From assembly GCA_016704485.1 (NCBI GenBank), contig JADJAA010000002.1, forward strand, positions 744,001-808,000: a DNA stretch of 64,000 nt, in the 5' to 3' direction. Of the stretch, positions 35,670 to 44,160 are shown one piece after another; position 1 is the first letter of the stretch, and the number at the start of each line of letters is the position of its first letter. The position numbers and the translations under genes were made by a program. The notes beneath the pieces are model-generated. The model saw only the letters and a list, made by a program, of their open reading frames with translations. It was not told the origin of the DNA and did not search any database. The DNA comes from Flavobacteriales bacterium (lineage in GTDB: Bacteria > Bacteroidota > Bacteroidia > Flavobacteriales_F > PHOS-HE28).

Positions 35670-36668
35670 ATGGCCGATCGCAGAGACTTCCTGAAACTAA
35701 GCCTAGCTGGGTCAGCTGGGCTGCTTGTGGGGTGTAATTCCTCAGAAGAAAAAGGTGCGATCATCACAAACCCGATTGAGTCATTACGACCGAGCGGGGC
35801 CTTGATCGTTTCCACTTGGAACCATGGTATAGCTGCGAACGAAAAAGCGTGGTCCACACTGGAGAGCCATGGCAGTGTCCTTGATGCAGTTGAACAAGGA
35901 GTAGCTATCGTCGAAAGTGACTTCTCCAACCGCAGTGTTGGGCTTGGTGGTCGCCCGGATAGGGATGGAATAGTGACGCTGGATGCTTGTATTCAGGATC
36001 ATGACGGGAAAGCAGGAGCAGTTGCATTCATTCAGCGCTTCGAACACCCGATCAGCATTGCGCGAGCCATCATGGAACGCACGCCACACGTGATGTTAGT
36101 GGGTGCAGGAGCTGAAAAATGGGCCTTGGAGAACGGGTTCAAGCAGATCGATATAGATATACCCGAAGTACAATTAGCTTATGAGGAATGGTTGAGAACG
36201 TCGGACTACAAGCCAATCGCGAACAGAGAGAACCACGATACGATCGGAATGCTAGCCATGGACGCAGAAGGACGAATTGCAGGGTCATGCACCACCAGTG
36301 GCATGGCTTTTAAAATACATGGACGGGTAGGGGACAGTCCGATAATTGGCGCAGGGCTTTTCGTGGATGGTGATGTTGGGGCGGCTTGTGCGACCGGAGT
36401 GGGTGAATTGATGATCCGAACCGCCGGGTGCCACACCGTAGTCGAATTGATGCGCCAAGGGTTCAGTCCGATGGATGCATGCCGCGAAGCAGTGCTTCGT
36501 ATACTTGCCAAACATCCGAATGAAAAGGACTTGCAAGTGGGCTTTTTAGCATTGAACAAAGCCGGTAAACACGGAGCTTGGAGCGCTTACGAGGGTTTTA
36601 ATTATGCGTTAAGCACATCCGCGATAGCACAATTGGCCAATGCCAGTTTTGAGCGAAAATTCGAATAG
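35670..36668 (+). CDS. N4-(beta-N-acetylglucosaminyl)-L-asparaginase (glycosylasparaginase)
   Basis: This 332-residue Ntn-hydrolase cleaves the GlcNAc-asparagine bond of N-glycans, the last step of their breakdown. The N terminus has a twin-arginine and lipobox-like signal (RRDFLKLSLAGSAGLLVGC), suggesting export and lipid anchoring. The alpha part contains STWNHGIAANEKAW and VGLGGRPDRDGIVTLDA. The autocatalytic cleavage threonine is in ENHDTIGMLA near residue 191, followed by the beta part GSCTTSGMAFKIHGRVGDSPIIGAGLFVDG. All expected residues are present. It is divergent from the T9SS gene and 1.1 kb from the transporter operon. Confidence 0.93.
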   Translation: MADRRDFLKLSLAGSAGLLVGCNSSEEKGAIITNPIESLRPSGALIVSTWNHGIAANEKAWSTLESHGSVLDAVEQGVAIVESDFSNRSVGLGGRPDRDGIVTLDACIQDHDGKAGAVAFIQRFEHPISIARAIMERTPHVMLVGAGAEKWALENGFKQIDIDIPEVQLAYEEWLRTSDYKPIANRENHDTIGMLAMDAEGRIAGSCTTSGMAFKIHGRVGDSPIIGAGLFVDGDVGAACATGVGELMIRTAGCHTVVELMRQGFSPMDACREAVLRILAKHPNEKDLQVGFLALNKAGKHGAWSAYEGFNYALSTSAIAQLANASFERKFE

Positions 36669-36816
36669 TGCGTTGTCCATCTGAGCAGATCTGCACGGCT
36701 TGGCCGATCTTCAAGAACGATAGTCGATCGGTCACCAACAACTTATCGCGGATTCTCCATCGGCGATCGTTATCCAGTTGAACTTGGTCGAATTGTGAAT
36801 AGATCAAGCTTACCCA

Positions 36817-36847
36817 TTGAATTAATTTGTCTTTTCAAGTAACTTTG
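36817..36847 (+). promoter_or_regulatory. Candidate promoter for the 117-residue secreted protein
   Basis: TTG, 20 bases, then a full TAACTTTG -7 match. The -7 ends five bases before the ATG at 36853, again implying a very short or absent leader. The rest of 36669-36852 shows nothing. Confidence 0.4.
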
Positions 36848-36852
36848 TAGCA

Positions 36853-37206
36853 ATGGATCGGTTCTACGTTTTGCTTCGCAATACCGCTTTTCTATGGGCT
36901 CTACTTACTGGGTTCCAGGCGAATGCTGGCGGTAATGAGGAAACGCCGGATTCGAGCCAGGTCACGATCGAGTGTACGCGGTCCTCCAGCTTGGTCTTGA
37001 TCAACATTACGAATCATAGAAAGATCGGCTTGGTGAGCATCTCGATCAGCGATTCAAAAGGACGTTCACTGTACTACGAAGAGGGTAAGGCAATGACCGA
37101 TGAACTGGTCCGTCGGTTGGACAAGGGCCTATTCCCACCGGGAGAAGCAACACTTACTGTTCGCTCACGGGATGTGACCGAGAGCCAAGCTTTTCTGGTT
37201 CAGTAA
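36853..37206 (+). CDS. Small secreted protein of unknown function
   Basis: This 117-residue protein has a signal peptide (FLWALLTGFQANA). The short beta-rich body reads VTIECTRSSSLVLINIT, then LVSISISDSKGRSLYYEEG, then RLDKGLFPPGEATLTVRS. The pattern resembles a stand-alone T9SS-sorting-like or Ig-like module (strand, turn, GLFPPG turn, strand) without the PNP motif. It converges on the anti-sigma gene with only 6 bp between the stops. No family is recognised. Confidence 0.6.
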   Translation: MDRFYVLLRNTAFLWALLTGFQANAGGNEETPDSSQVTIECTRSSSLVLINITNHRKIGLVSISISDSKGRSLYYEEGKAMTDELVRRLDKGLFPPGEATLTVRSRDVTESQAFLVQ

Positions 37207-37212
37207 AAGGTT

Positions 37213-38253
37213 CTACCAACCCGCATTCAGCAGTGAAACAAGCTCGGCATCCACGGCCAAGCTCCTGCTCTGGGCTGCATTTCCATCTGATTTCTTGAAT
37301 TTGCCTTCCTGGGCTGCTTGTACCGTACCAACATTCGCTCTGCTATGATTTACAGCAAGCTCAGACTCGGTCACCACATGCGAAACAGTCGGGGCCGGAG
37401 GAGCAGCTGTTGTCGCATCGAAGACAGGTCTTATGCTATCGGCTTCATCTGCTAGCATCTCCTGAACACGAGCGCCGTCCATATACTCAGCATCCTCATT
37501 TAACTTATCGTCCTTGGACACATCCGCAAATGACCCCGCCTTTTCCCGGTTGATCTCCTTCAGGCTTTCAGACCGTTTCGCAAGCACTTCCATCGGTTCT
37601 TCCATAGCTGCAACATCGTTGGCTATAATGGTACTACCAGTGCTTACTTCCATCTTACTTAGGAACCCATTTTCATTTGCAAGTTCTTGTTGCTGTGCAA
37701 CACGCGCAGCACCTTGTAATTCTTTAGCAGCAACATCAGCAGCTTCTGCGGTCACAGGCTTCAACACGGCGTTGCCCTCTATTCCGTTAGGTGCCTGAAG
37801 TTCTTTCTGTACATCAACAGCTTTGGCATGCTCAACATCCTTTAGCTCAGCCAATCCGACTTCATTCGTACCATAGTTCCGGACCAATACAACCCCGGCG
37901 GTGATCAATATTGCCAACGAAGCGAATGCCAACGCCGGTCGCCACAATGCAGACATTTCCTTTGGCCACAACAACGGTCCTACGCTGTTGAGCCAGATCT
38001 GCCATTTCGGGCGCTGCTGAGCACGGAAGGCATTGATCACATTGGACCGTACGCTATCCGGAGCGACCAACGGTTCTTGTTCCCGGTCGCTCGTGCGCAT
38101 GTGCAGCAACAGGCCGCGCATGGTCTCGTATTCATTCCTATCGGTAAGGTGACGAAGCACATAGGCCCGCTCCTCTTCCAATAGCTCGTCGAAGCTCCGC
38201 TCGCTGAGCAGGCTTTCGATGTCTTCAGGATCGTATCGTTCTCGCCGTTCCAT
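37213..38253 (-). CDS. Probable anti-sigma factor, single-pass membrane protein
   Basis: The protein is 346 residues. The N-terminal 85 residues are cytoplasmic and acidic, with a helical FDELLEEERAYVLRHLTDRNEYETM region like the sigma-binding part of zinc-free anti-sigma factors. One membrane helix follows at about 107-126 (LAFASLAILITAGVVLV). The remaining 220 residues should be periplasmic, low in complexity and rich in Ala, Glu and Lys. The gene overlaps the sigma factor by 29 bases, which strongly supports the pairing. The assignment rests on this context; the sequence itself is divergent. Confidence 0.75.
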   Translation of the reverse strand: MERRERYDPEDIESLLSERSFDELLEEERAYVLRHLTDRNEYETMRGLLLHMRTSDREQEPLVAPDSVRSNVINAFRAQQRPKWQIWLNSVGPLLWPKEMSALWRPALAFASLAILITAGVVLVRNYGTNEVGLAELKDVEHAKAVDVQKELQAPNGIEGNAVLKPVTAEAADVAAKELQGAARVAQQQELANENGFLSKMEVSTGSTIIANDVAAMEEPMEVLAKRSESLKEINREKAGSFADVSKDDKLNEDAEYMDGARVQEMLADEADSIRPVFDATTAAPPAPTVSHVVTESELAVNHSRANVGTVQAAQEGKFKKSDGNAAQSRSLAVDAELVSLLNAGW

Positions 38254-38839
38254 TTGGTATCAGTGCTTTTGGGTCGAATTCCTTGAGGCGTTCGGCCAGT
38301 TTTTTCAATGTGTAGAATAGTCTCGATTTCACGGTTCCTTCGGAGCAAGCAAACGCTGCCGCAATCTCTTTGATGGCCATATCCTCGTGGAATCGCATGA
38401 CGAATGTGGCTTTATGATCGGGATCCAACTTATCCAGTTCCTCATCCAACCGCCCTCGGAAAAGTTCACGATCCACACCTACACCGCCTTTCGCTTCTTC
38501 TCGGTCCGTGCCGTTGCGCAAATGCACTGCTGCAGCGCGTACCACTTCATTATGGCGGTATGCATTCTTGCAAATGTTGTTGGCTACGCTGAACATCCAC
38601 GTCTGAAACGGTCTCGCCGGATCATAGCTTTCTGGTCGCTGCGCCAATTTGGTGAACAGGTCCTGCAAGTAATCCTGGGCCATTTCGCGGTCCTGCCAGA
38701 GCATGCGATGGAAATAGTTGAGGAGCCTGCGGTTGTATCGGTCGTATAATCCGGCAAACGCTTGTTCATCCCCGCGAACAACGAGTTCCATTAAGCGTTC
38801 ATCGCTCAGCTTTCCATATTCCTTGCCGAATAATGCCAT
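38225..38839 (-). CDS. ECF-type RNA polymerase sigma factor
   Basis: The protein is 204 residues. Region 2 spans about 15-85 (DEQAFAGLYDRYNRRLLNYFHRML, DYLQDLFTKLAQ, and WMFSVANNICKNAYR with the -10-binding aromatic residues). Region 4 spans about 130-185 (LDELDKLDPDHKATFVMRF-type text, then IKEIAAAFACSEGTVKSRLFYTLKKL with a helix-turn-helix). It directs RNA polymerase to a small regulon. The upstream gene on this strand ends three bases before this start and the anti-sigma gene overlaps its end, so the three form one operon. Confidence 0.93.
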   Translation of the reverse strand: MALFGKEYGKLSDERLMELVVRGDEQAFAGLYDRYNRRLLNYFHRMLWQDREMAQDYLQDLFTKLAQRPESYDPARPFQTWMFSVANNICKNAYRHNEVVRAAAVHLRNGTDREEAKGGVGVDRELFRGRLDEELDKLDPDHKATFVMRFHEDMAIKEIAAAFACSEGTVKSRLFYTLKKLAERLKEFDPKALIPNGTARTIRS

Positions 38840-38842
38840 GCG

Positions 38843-39955
38843 TCAGTGCTGCAATACACCGGTTTTGATCAAGCTGTTCGTCGCCCCCAATTTTCCTGCA
38901 AGCAGTCGGAGTTCATATTCCAACAAACTGGCTTTTTCTTCATCACCTGCAGCGCGGTAATGCATCAATAAGATCGAACCTGGTAGCAAGTAATTCCGCG
39001 CCAATGGACCCGCTGCTGTTGCCTTTTTCATGGCCTTCCAATTCCGTTCGAGCGTAGGTATGTTGTCCAGTAGCACAGGACTATAACGCGCTGCAAGCCC
39101 GGTCACGTATAGCCTATCGCGCATCGTCTTCACAAGGTCCGGACCAAGTGCTAACGAAAGGAATACCGGCCTTTTTGTAGCAGATGCCAAAGCACCGATG
39201 AATGCGGGACCCGCTGCAGTAGCAGCCCCGCGAGCACCGGCACTGGTCCATACCTGTTGACGATATGCAGCATCCACCAAGAGGCGCTCATCCACGATCA
39301 AGACATCCTTCCGCACGCCATCGGCATATTGTTTTGCCCAAGCAGGGTAGGCGTCCATTTCACCCGCAGTAAAGAGGATCGCATCCTTCTCTACGGAAAT
39401 AAGCATGTCATCCGTGAGCTTCCAGAGATCTGCTGCAACGTTACCTTCAGACTTCAAAGCCTTGCTCCAACGCACAGTTTCGCTTGAATTCGAAGTACGC
39501 ACCGCGTTCATTAGTTGCGGTCCGATCAACTCGTTCCGATCGCTTCCTTTAGCGATTGCATGATCAAGTTCAGCAAAAGCACCTGGCGCAGGAAATTGTG
39601 AATAGAATTGGGCCAAATGCGCTTCAAAGGAATTGGGAGCAACTGTTCCGATGCGATCTGCCAAGACGTCCAAATTTGCTTGATCGGCTGGTGGGATGGT
39701 ACCGCTATTCCGTGCGAGCGAAGCGTTCCGTTCACTCCGGTACTGGTTCAATAAAGCATCGTTATTCGCTGGTTGTTCTTCGACCAATACGCCCCATAAA
39801 TTGGCGTTGCGGGTCTGGTCTTCGGCCTGCCATCCACCTTGATAGGGATCTTGCATGACCGGTGCCATTTGCTCAGCTTTGGCTGGCGTTTCGGTTTGCC
39901 CATACGCAAATCCTGTAGCGAGTAATAGAAGAAGTGAAATAGTCGTTCGGGACAT
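38843..39955 (-). CDS. Uncharacterised secreted protein in the sigma factor operon
   Basis: The protein is 370 residues from the ATG at 39955; an ATG five codons upstream is also possible. A signal peptide (TTISLLLLLATGFAYGQ) precedes a mainly helical, alanine-rich body. Segments such as LDVLADRIGTVAPNSFEAHLAQFYSQF and DEEKASLLEYELRLLAGKLG suggest TPR-like or superhelical packing. FTAGEMDAYPAWAKQYADGVRKDVLIVDERLL resembles text found in Bacteroidota membrane-protein tails. No domain is firmly identified. It ends three bases before the sigma gene, so it may sense or report an envelope signal. Confidence 0.75.
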   Translation of the reverse strand: MSRTTISLLLLLATGFAYGQTETPAKAEQMAPVMQDPYQGGWQAEDQTRNANLWGVLVEEQPANNDALLNQYRSERNASLARNSGTIPPADQANLDVLADRIGTVAPNSFEAHLAQFYSQFPAPGAFAELDHAIAKGSDRNELIGPQLMNAVRTSNSSETVRWSKALKSEGNVAADLWKLTDDMLISVEKDAILFTAGEMDAYPAWAKQYADGVRKDVLIVDERLLVDAAYRQQVWTSAGARGAATAAGPAFIGALASATKRPVFLSLALGPDLVKTMRDRLYVTGLAARYSPVLLDNIPTLERNWKAMKKATAAGPLARNYLLPGSILLMHYRAAGDEEKASLLEYELRLLAGKLGATNSLIKTGVLQH

Positions 39956-40099
39956 AGTTGATCCAGACATCTAGTAACCAGTACACGCATCGCCCGAAAA
40001 GGTTCGATCGAATATGCGCGATACCTTTGCGAAGTTACAGGTAAGCAGCATTGTATACTTCCGTGCACATGTTTGCAAGGCTGACCGTAACTGCCAGAA

Positions 40100-40372
40100 A
40101 TGGACGAAGAAGCAAGAGATCGGTTGAAATTGCGGTTGGATGAAGTGCATGAATGGCCAAGCGTCTATATGTTCAAATTCATTTTCGAGCCGGAACAGGA
40201 ACGTACGAATGCTATTCTGGCCTTGTTTCCCGCAGAGAGTGAAGTACTGCGGAAGTATTCTTCCGGGGGGAAATATTTGAGCATTACCGTTAGGGAAGTA
40301 ATGCTCAGTGCTGAGGAAGTGATAGAACGGTATGAAAAAGCAGGTACTATTGATGGCGTCATCGTAATGTGA
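40100..40372 (+). CDS. DUF493 family protein (YbeD-like)
   Basis: This 90-residue protein has the ferredoxin-like DUF493 pattern: LRLDEVHEWPSVYMFKFIFE, then SSGGKYLSITVREVMLSAEEVIERYEKA, then GTIDGVIVM. Members are small cytosolic proteins, in E. coli encoded beside lipoate genes, with no settled function. The stop overlaps the next gene by 4 bases, beginning a chain of three translationally coupled genes. Confidence 0.88.
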   Translation: MDEEARDRLKLRLDEVHEWPSVYMFKFIFEPEQERTNAILALFPAESEVLRKYSSGGKYLSITVREVMLSAEEVIERYEKAGTIDGVIVM

Positions 40373-40758
40373 TGTATATGGACATTCAGAATATCCGTAC
40401 CGCGCTTATAGTTACGCTTTCCGTTCTATTGGTAGTCGTGCTTTGGCGCAGATTCAAACGTGGCGTGCTCGCGAAGGACATGCCTGCTCCATTACATGCT
40501 GAATTGATCAATTTGCAAGTGCAATACCATCCGGCCAGATTACACGTTGTGGTAAAGGTCCCGAGCAATCAGACCATCCGAACGAATCTATTGGATGGAG
40601 CTCATAACCCATTGCACGCTTGGGCAGACGTTGATATGAAGCCTGGAGAATCCACCATTGAACTGGCCCTACCTGCTGCTGCCGACGGGCAATACCACCT
40701 GGAAATGTGTACCGACACGCAACGAACCGTGCGCCAGTTCCGTCTACTTCAAGGATGA
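40369..40758 (+). CDS. Small membrane-anchored protein of unknown function
   Basis: The protein is 129 residues, with one N-terminal membrane helix (ALIVTLSVLLVVVLW) followed by a basic RRFKRG stop-transfer. The soluble domain of about 95 residues is beta-rich (VQYHPARLHVVVKVPSNQTI, STIELALPAAADGQYHLEM). It starts inside the DUF493 stop and its own stop overlaps the next gene by 4 bases. No family is recognised. Two alternative starts lie within three codons. Confidence 0.7.
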   Translation: MMYMDIQNIRTALIVTLSVLLVVVLWRRFKRGVLAKDMPAPLHAELINLQVQYHPARLHVVVKVPSNQTIRTNLLDGAHNPLHAWADVDMKPGESTIELALPAAADGQYHLEMCTDTQRTVRQFRLLQG

Positions 40759-41420
40759 AGTTCTCAGGATGGTTGGTTATCGTGTTGTTTTTGGCGACCG
40801 CCTGTGAACTCAACGCACAAAAGAAGAAGACCGATCAACCAATATTCACGACCTTCAAAGGCACATTGGTCTTGCCGATACCTACAGCTAACCCGTTGTT
40901 CCGTGATGTCACTGAAACGATCGGCCAATTGGACGGATCGATCCAGTTCCGAGTATATAAAGGCATGAGCTTAGGTGTTGGAACAAAATGGTCTTGGTAC
41001 GGGATCGAGGACCGCGCTCTGTCACCACAAGGCTCTCCAGGTGAAGTTCGTCGCTCGGCATATTACGGCAAGGTGGCTTTTGAGAAGTACACCGGAAAGA
41101 AAACGTTCTACGAGCTGTGGATCAAATCCGGAATGGCGCAATACGAATACAAATGCGCGACCTGCACAGCCGAAAGAAACTTCGTCTTCCATTGGGGTGC
41201 CGGCGCTTCCTATTACATACACGCCACTGACAATCTATCCTTCGGACTCATGCTTGGTTATGAGACTGATGCATCCACCTTCAGTATCACGGATATCGGT
41301 GTCGATAACCTACCCGGACGGCGTATCACCACTGAAGAGCATAATTACCGGAACTTCCTGTTCGGAATGGGATTCAGCACCACGTTCAAAAAGGCCTCGG
41401 ATGGGCCTGGGGCGTGGTAG
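40755..41420 (+). CDS. Probable outer-membrane beta-barrel protein
   Basis: This 221-residue protein, from ATG 40755, has a signal peptide (GWLVIVLFLATACELNAQ). The body alternates short strands typical of small barrels: GSIQFRVYKGMSLGVGTKWSWYG, YYGKVAFEKYTGKKTFYELW, FHWGAGASYYIHATDNLSFGLMLGYE. It ends in NFLFGMGFSTTFKKA, with the near-terminal aromatic usual for barrels. An upstream in-frame start at 40707 would overlap the preceding gene and spoil the signal peptide. The four-base overlap with the preceding gene supports the chosen start. Confidence 0.75.
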   Translation: MKFSGWLVIVLFLATACELNAQKKKTDQPIFTTFKGTLVLPIPTANPLFRDVTETIGQLDGSIQFRVYKGMSLGVGTKWSWYGIEDRALSPQGSPGEVRRSAYYGKVAFEKYTGKKTFYELWIKSGMAQYEYKCATCTAERNFVFHWGAGASYYIHATDNLSFGLMLGYETDASTFSITDIGVDNLPGRRITTEEHNYRNFLFGMGFSTTFKKASDGPGAW

Positions 41421-41510
41421 GATTACTCGCGTTCCATCCGCACCACCTGATATTGTATCGCTTAAACGTTCCGTGGATGCCGAACAACCAAATCTCTTTT
41501 TATGTTCAAT

Positions 41511-42347
41511 TCACTTCACCACGATCAACCGTTTTGTTCCCAGAACACCCTGGTTTGTTTGCAATTGATAGAGGTAAGTAGCTGCTGGAAGATCAACGGT
41601 AGTGATCACCTTCGAACCTGAACCGCGCACGGAAAAGCGCTTGATCTCGGCACCTTGCATGGTGTAGAGGACGATCCAACCCTCTTTCATAGATGCTGGA
41701 AAATCGTAGGTGATGGTCGTGTTTTCAGTGGTGGGGTTGGGGTAAGCACCAAGATTATTGCTGCTTTCCATAAAGTGCTCTTGCCCGCCAAGCGCAAATC
41801 CGGATATGGAGCCATCGCATTCCAAACAACCTAATGATCCCGGGAGTGAGTAAACGCGCATATCACCTGAAAGTCCTTCGGAGGTCAGGTTCATTTGTGT
41901 TCCGTTCGGAGTGTTATAAATGAACGGTTCAGTAGTGGCTGCATAAAAATTAATTATTGCAGGCGCATAGTTGGTCGCAGAAAAGATCTCGGTACCATCT
42001 GTCCGGAAGACTTTCGTACCATAATTTCCAGATATGGTTCCTGTTACCAAGAATTCGATCGTACTGGGGTCGGTATCGAATAGATCTTCGGAAATATACA
42101 TAGGTACAGGATAGTCGTACGCTGATGAAGCTACAGCCCAAGGACAAGCGACAACGAGGTATTGAGTAAGATCCATGTTGTATATGGTGAAACTTCCGGG
42201 ATAGAATCCGACCAGTTTCGGTCCAGCGTTCACCAAGGTGTTACAATGCCATAGGGTCACTGGTGTCGAACCGATCTCCGTGATCTGGCCATTCGCTAAT
42301 ATCGCAAGGGCCAATGCTAGTATAAGAGTTGCAAGTCGGGCTTTCAT
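41511..42347 (-). CDS. Secreted T9SS type A protein, 278 residues
   Basis: The ATG at 42347 gives a signal peptide (LATLILALALAILANGQ). A longer open extension to 42440 would bury it. A beta-rich body of about 170 residues (VTLWHCNTLVNAGPKLVGFYPG, VTGTISGNYGTKVFRTDGTEIF) is followed by the sorting domain from about 195. The sorting domain reads NLGAYPNPTTENTTITYDFP, IVLYTMQGAEIKRFSV, DLPAATYLYQLQ and ends KRLIVVK. The passenger does not match a family I can name. It is divergent from the next T9SS gene across a 210-bp gap. Confidence 0.85.
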   Translation of the reverse strand: MKARLATLILALALAILANGQITEIGSTPVTLWHCNTLVNAGPKLVGFYPGSFTIYNMDLTQYLVVACPWAVASSAYDYPVPMYISEDLFDTDPSTIEFLVTGTISGNYGTKVFRTDGTEIFSATNYAPAIINFYAATTEPFIYNTPNGTQMNLTSEGLSGDMRVYSLPGSLGCLECDGSISGFALGGQEHFMESSNNLGAYPNPTTENTTITYDFPASMKEGWIVLYTMQGAEIKRFSVRGSGSKVITTVDLPAATYLYQLQTNQGVLGTKRLIVVK

Positions 42348-42521
42348 AGAATTTCGAGGTTTTACTCCTAGACGATCATGATCAATGTGGGTTGCTTCAT
42401 AAATGAACAAGATCATTTGAATACGGGCAGGAATGATCAATTAATCCGCACATGATGAAATCAAACCAGAATGAATCACTGTTGTCGAGTCCTGATTATG
42501 GGTTAACCATCGGACGTCTAG

Positions 42522-42553
42522 TTTCTTATCAAAAAGTAAAGGTTGTACATTTA
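42522..42553 (+). promoter_or_regulatory. Candidate promoter for the 406-residue T9SS protein
   Basis: TTTC, 20 bases, TACATTTA: each element is one mismatch from TTTG and TAnnTTTG. If real, it lies upstream of the GTG at 42558 but overlaps the TTG at 42543, so it favours the GTG start. Confidence 0.4.
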
Positions 42554-42557
42554 CGTA

Positions 42558-43778
42558 GTGTCCTCCTTGTTGAATAGTGCAATTCTCGTTCTAGCAAATT
42601 GCTGTGTTCTTCATACCGCCTTTTGCCAAACTGTTATTTGGCAAGAAACATTTGATGGAACTGGGAACTGGAACACGCTGAATATCCCGGCGGGTAGTGA
42701 AGGCTGCAATGCCAATCCCTTTTTTATCAGTTGCCTAGAGAACGGTAACCCAGCCGGTGTCTGTGGCAGCGGCTGTGGTAGTAATAATACACTGCACGTC
42801 GCCTCTATTGCATTCGGCGATACAGGTGCGGCATATGACGCTGGTGGCGGCCCTGCTTGTGGTGGCCTTTTCGCTTGCATATTCGGCGGCTTGTGCAACA
42901 CACTTACCAATAGACGATCCCGTTCTGCAACGATAAGTACGGTGGGGTATTCGGGCATCGATCTGGAGTTCGATTACATAGAATCCGGTTCCGGCAGCGC
43001 CGATAATGCAACGGTGGAATACAGCACCAACAACGGTAGCACATGGACGCTTCTTACGGATATGCCCAAAACCGTTAATACAGGCTGTGGTGGCCAAGGC
43101 CGTTGGACGCACATTAGCACCCCGTTGCCTGCTTCTTGCGAGAACATAAGTACACTTCGCATTGCCTTTCATTGGGTCAATAACAATGATGGTGCTGGAA
43201 CGGACCCTTCCTTTGCAGTGAACGATGTAATGATCACTTATCTCGATCCGCTGCCTGTGGAGCTGGTCAGTTTTTTAGGCACCCCTGTAAATTCTTCGAC
43301 CTACTTGAATTGGTCAACGGCGACCGAGAATGACAACGACCATTTTGTTCTGGATCGAAGCGTGGATGGCAGGGAGTTTCATTCCATTGGAACCATGGAT
43401 GGCGCGGGCACTACGATGCAGCAGCAGACCTATTCATTTTGGGATCATTTTCCAATATCCGGCATGAACTTTTATCGGTTACGCCAAGTGGATCATAATG
43501 GCCATGAAGAAGTATCGCCTGCGGTTGCTGTGATGCATCAACCCACGAATGACCCTTTAGCTGGCCTGTATGTGGACAATGGCGTTTTGGTTACCGGGTT
43601 TATCGAAGACCACGCCAATTGCACATACCGGATCACCGACGCACAAGGGAGAATGATAAAGGAAGGCACACCGCGCGGTGATCATTTGAATGTGGATATG
43701 AACAGCTATATGCGTGGTCTGTATGTCCTGCAATTGAACAGCGGTGAACGAGTAGGCTCAGTTCGCTTCGTGCGTTAG
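42558..43778 (+). CDS. Secreted T9SS protein with Cys/Gly-rich N-terminal domain
   Basis: A non-ATG start is forced: GTG 42558 (or TTG 42543) gives the signal region ILVLANCCVLHTAFCQ. The N-terminal domain (about 20-235) begins WQETFDGTGNWNTLNI and is rich in Gly and Cys. It continues as a jelly-roll-like sheet (YSGIDLEFDYIESGSGSADN, VEYSTNNGSTWTLL). A linker LPVELVSFLGTPVNSSTYLNW and an FN3-like module (HFVLDRSVDGREFHSIGTMDGAG) follow. A type A sorting domain comes last (ITDAQGRMIKEG, MRGLYVLQLNSG, SVRFVR). This order is common in Bacteroidota exoproteins. Confidence 0.82.
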   Translation: MSSLLNSAILVLANCCVLHTAFCQTVIWQETFDGTGNWNTLNIPAGSEGCNANPFFISCLENGNPAGVCGSGCGSNNTLHVASIAFGDTGAAYDAGGGPACGGLFACIFGGLCNTLTNRRSRSATISTVGYSGIDLEFDYIESGSGSADNATVEYSTNNGSTWTLLTDMPKTVNTGCGGQGRWTHISTPLPASCENISTLRIAFHWVNNNDGAGTDPSFAVNDVMITYLDPLPVELVSFLGTPVNSSTYLNWSTATENDNDHFVLDRSVDGREFHSIGTMDGAGTTMQQQTYSFWDHFPISGMNFYRLRQVDHNGHEEVSPAVAVMHQPTNDPLAGLYVDNGVLVTGFIEDHANCTYRITDAQGRMIKEGTPRGDHLNVDMNSYMRGLYVLQLNSGERVGSVRFVR

Positions 43779-43926
43779 TCTGAAAGCAATCGTAGGGTGA
43801 ATCGTAAAGAGGGCTTCGACTATTCAATGGAGATCTTGTGGATGCGCAGCGGGCCATTGATCATTTGATCAGCACCATACCGGACGCGGCAGTAATACTT
43901 AACTTTACACAACAATCGAAATTCAA

Positions 43927-44160
43927 ATGACCGCGTTACAAATACGGGCGGAGATCCAACGGTTACTTCACAAAGAAAATAACTTGACTGTTCTTGAGGC
44001 GATCCATTTGCTCTTAAGGCGTGAAGAATCTGTGGCCGATGAAGAGCTGTCGGATGAGAAGATCGCTGAGTTGAACGCGCAACGCGCTGACCGGATCAGC
44101 GGAAAAGTGAAGTTCATCAGCGAAGAAGAAGCTATTCGCATGTTCCGGGGAGCCAAGTAA
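43927..44160 (+). CDS. RelB-like antitoxin / addiction module protein
   Basis: This 77-residue helical acidic protein has the layout of short addiction-module components: TALQIRAEIQRLLHKENNLTVLEAIHLLL, then a charged tail ending EEEAIRMFRGAK. Its last base overlaps the start of a RelE-type toxin frame (ATG at 44160), the standard order. The partner toxin is truncated, so this is an antitoxin without a full toxin. The preceding gap 43779-43926 shows no other gene. Confidence 0.75.
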   Translation: MTALQIRAEIQRLLHKENNLTVLEAIHLLLRREESVADEELSDEKIAELNAQRADRISGKVKFISEEEAIRMFRGAK

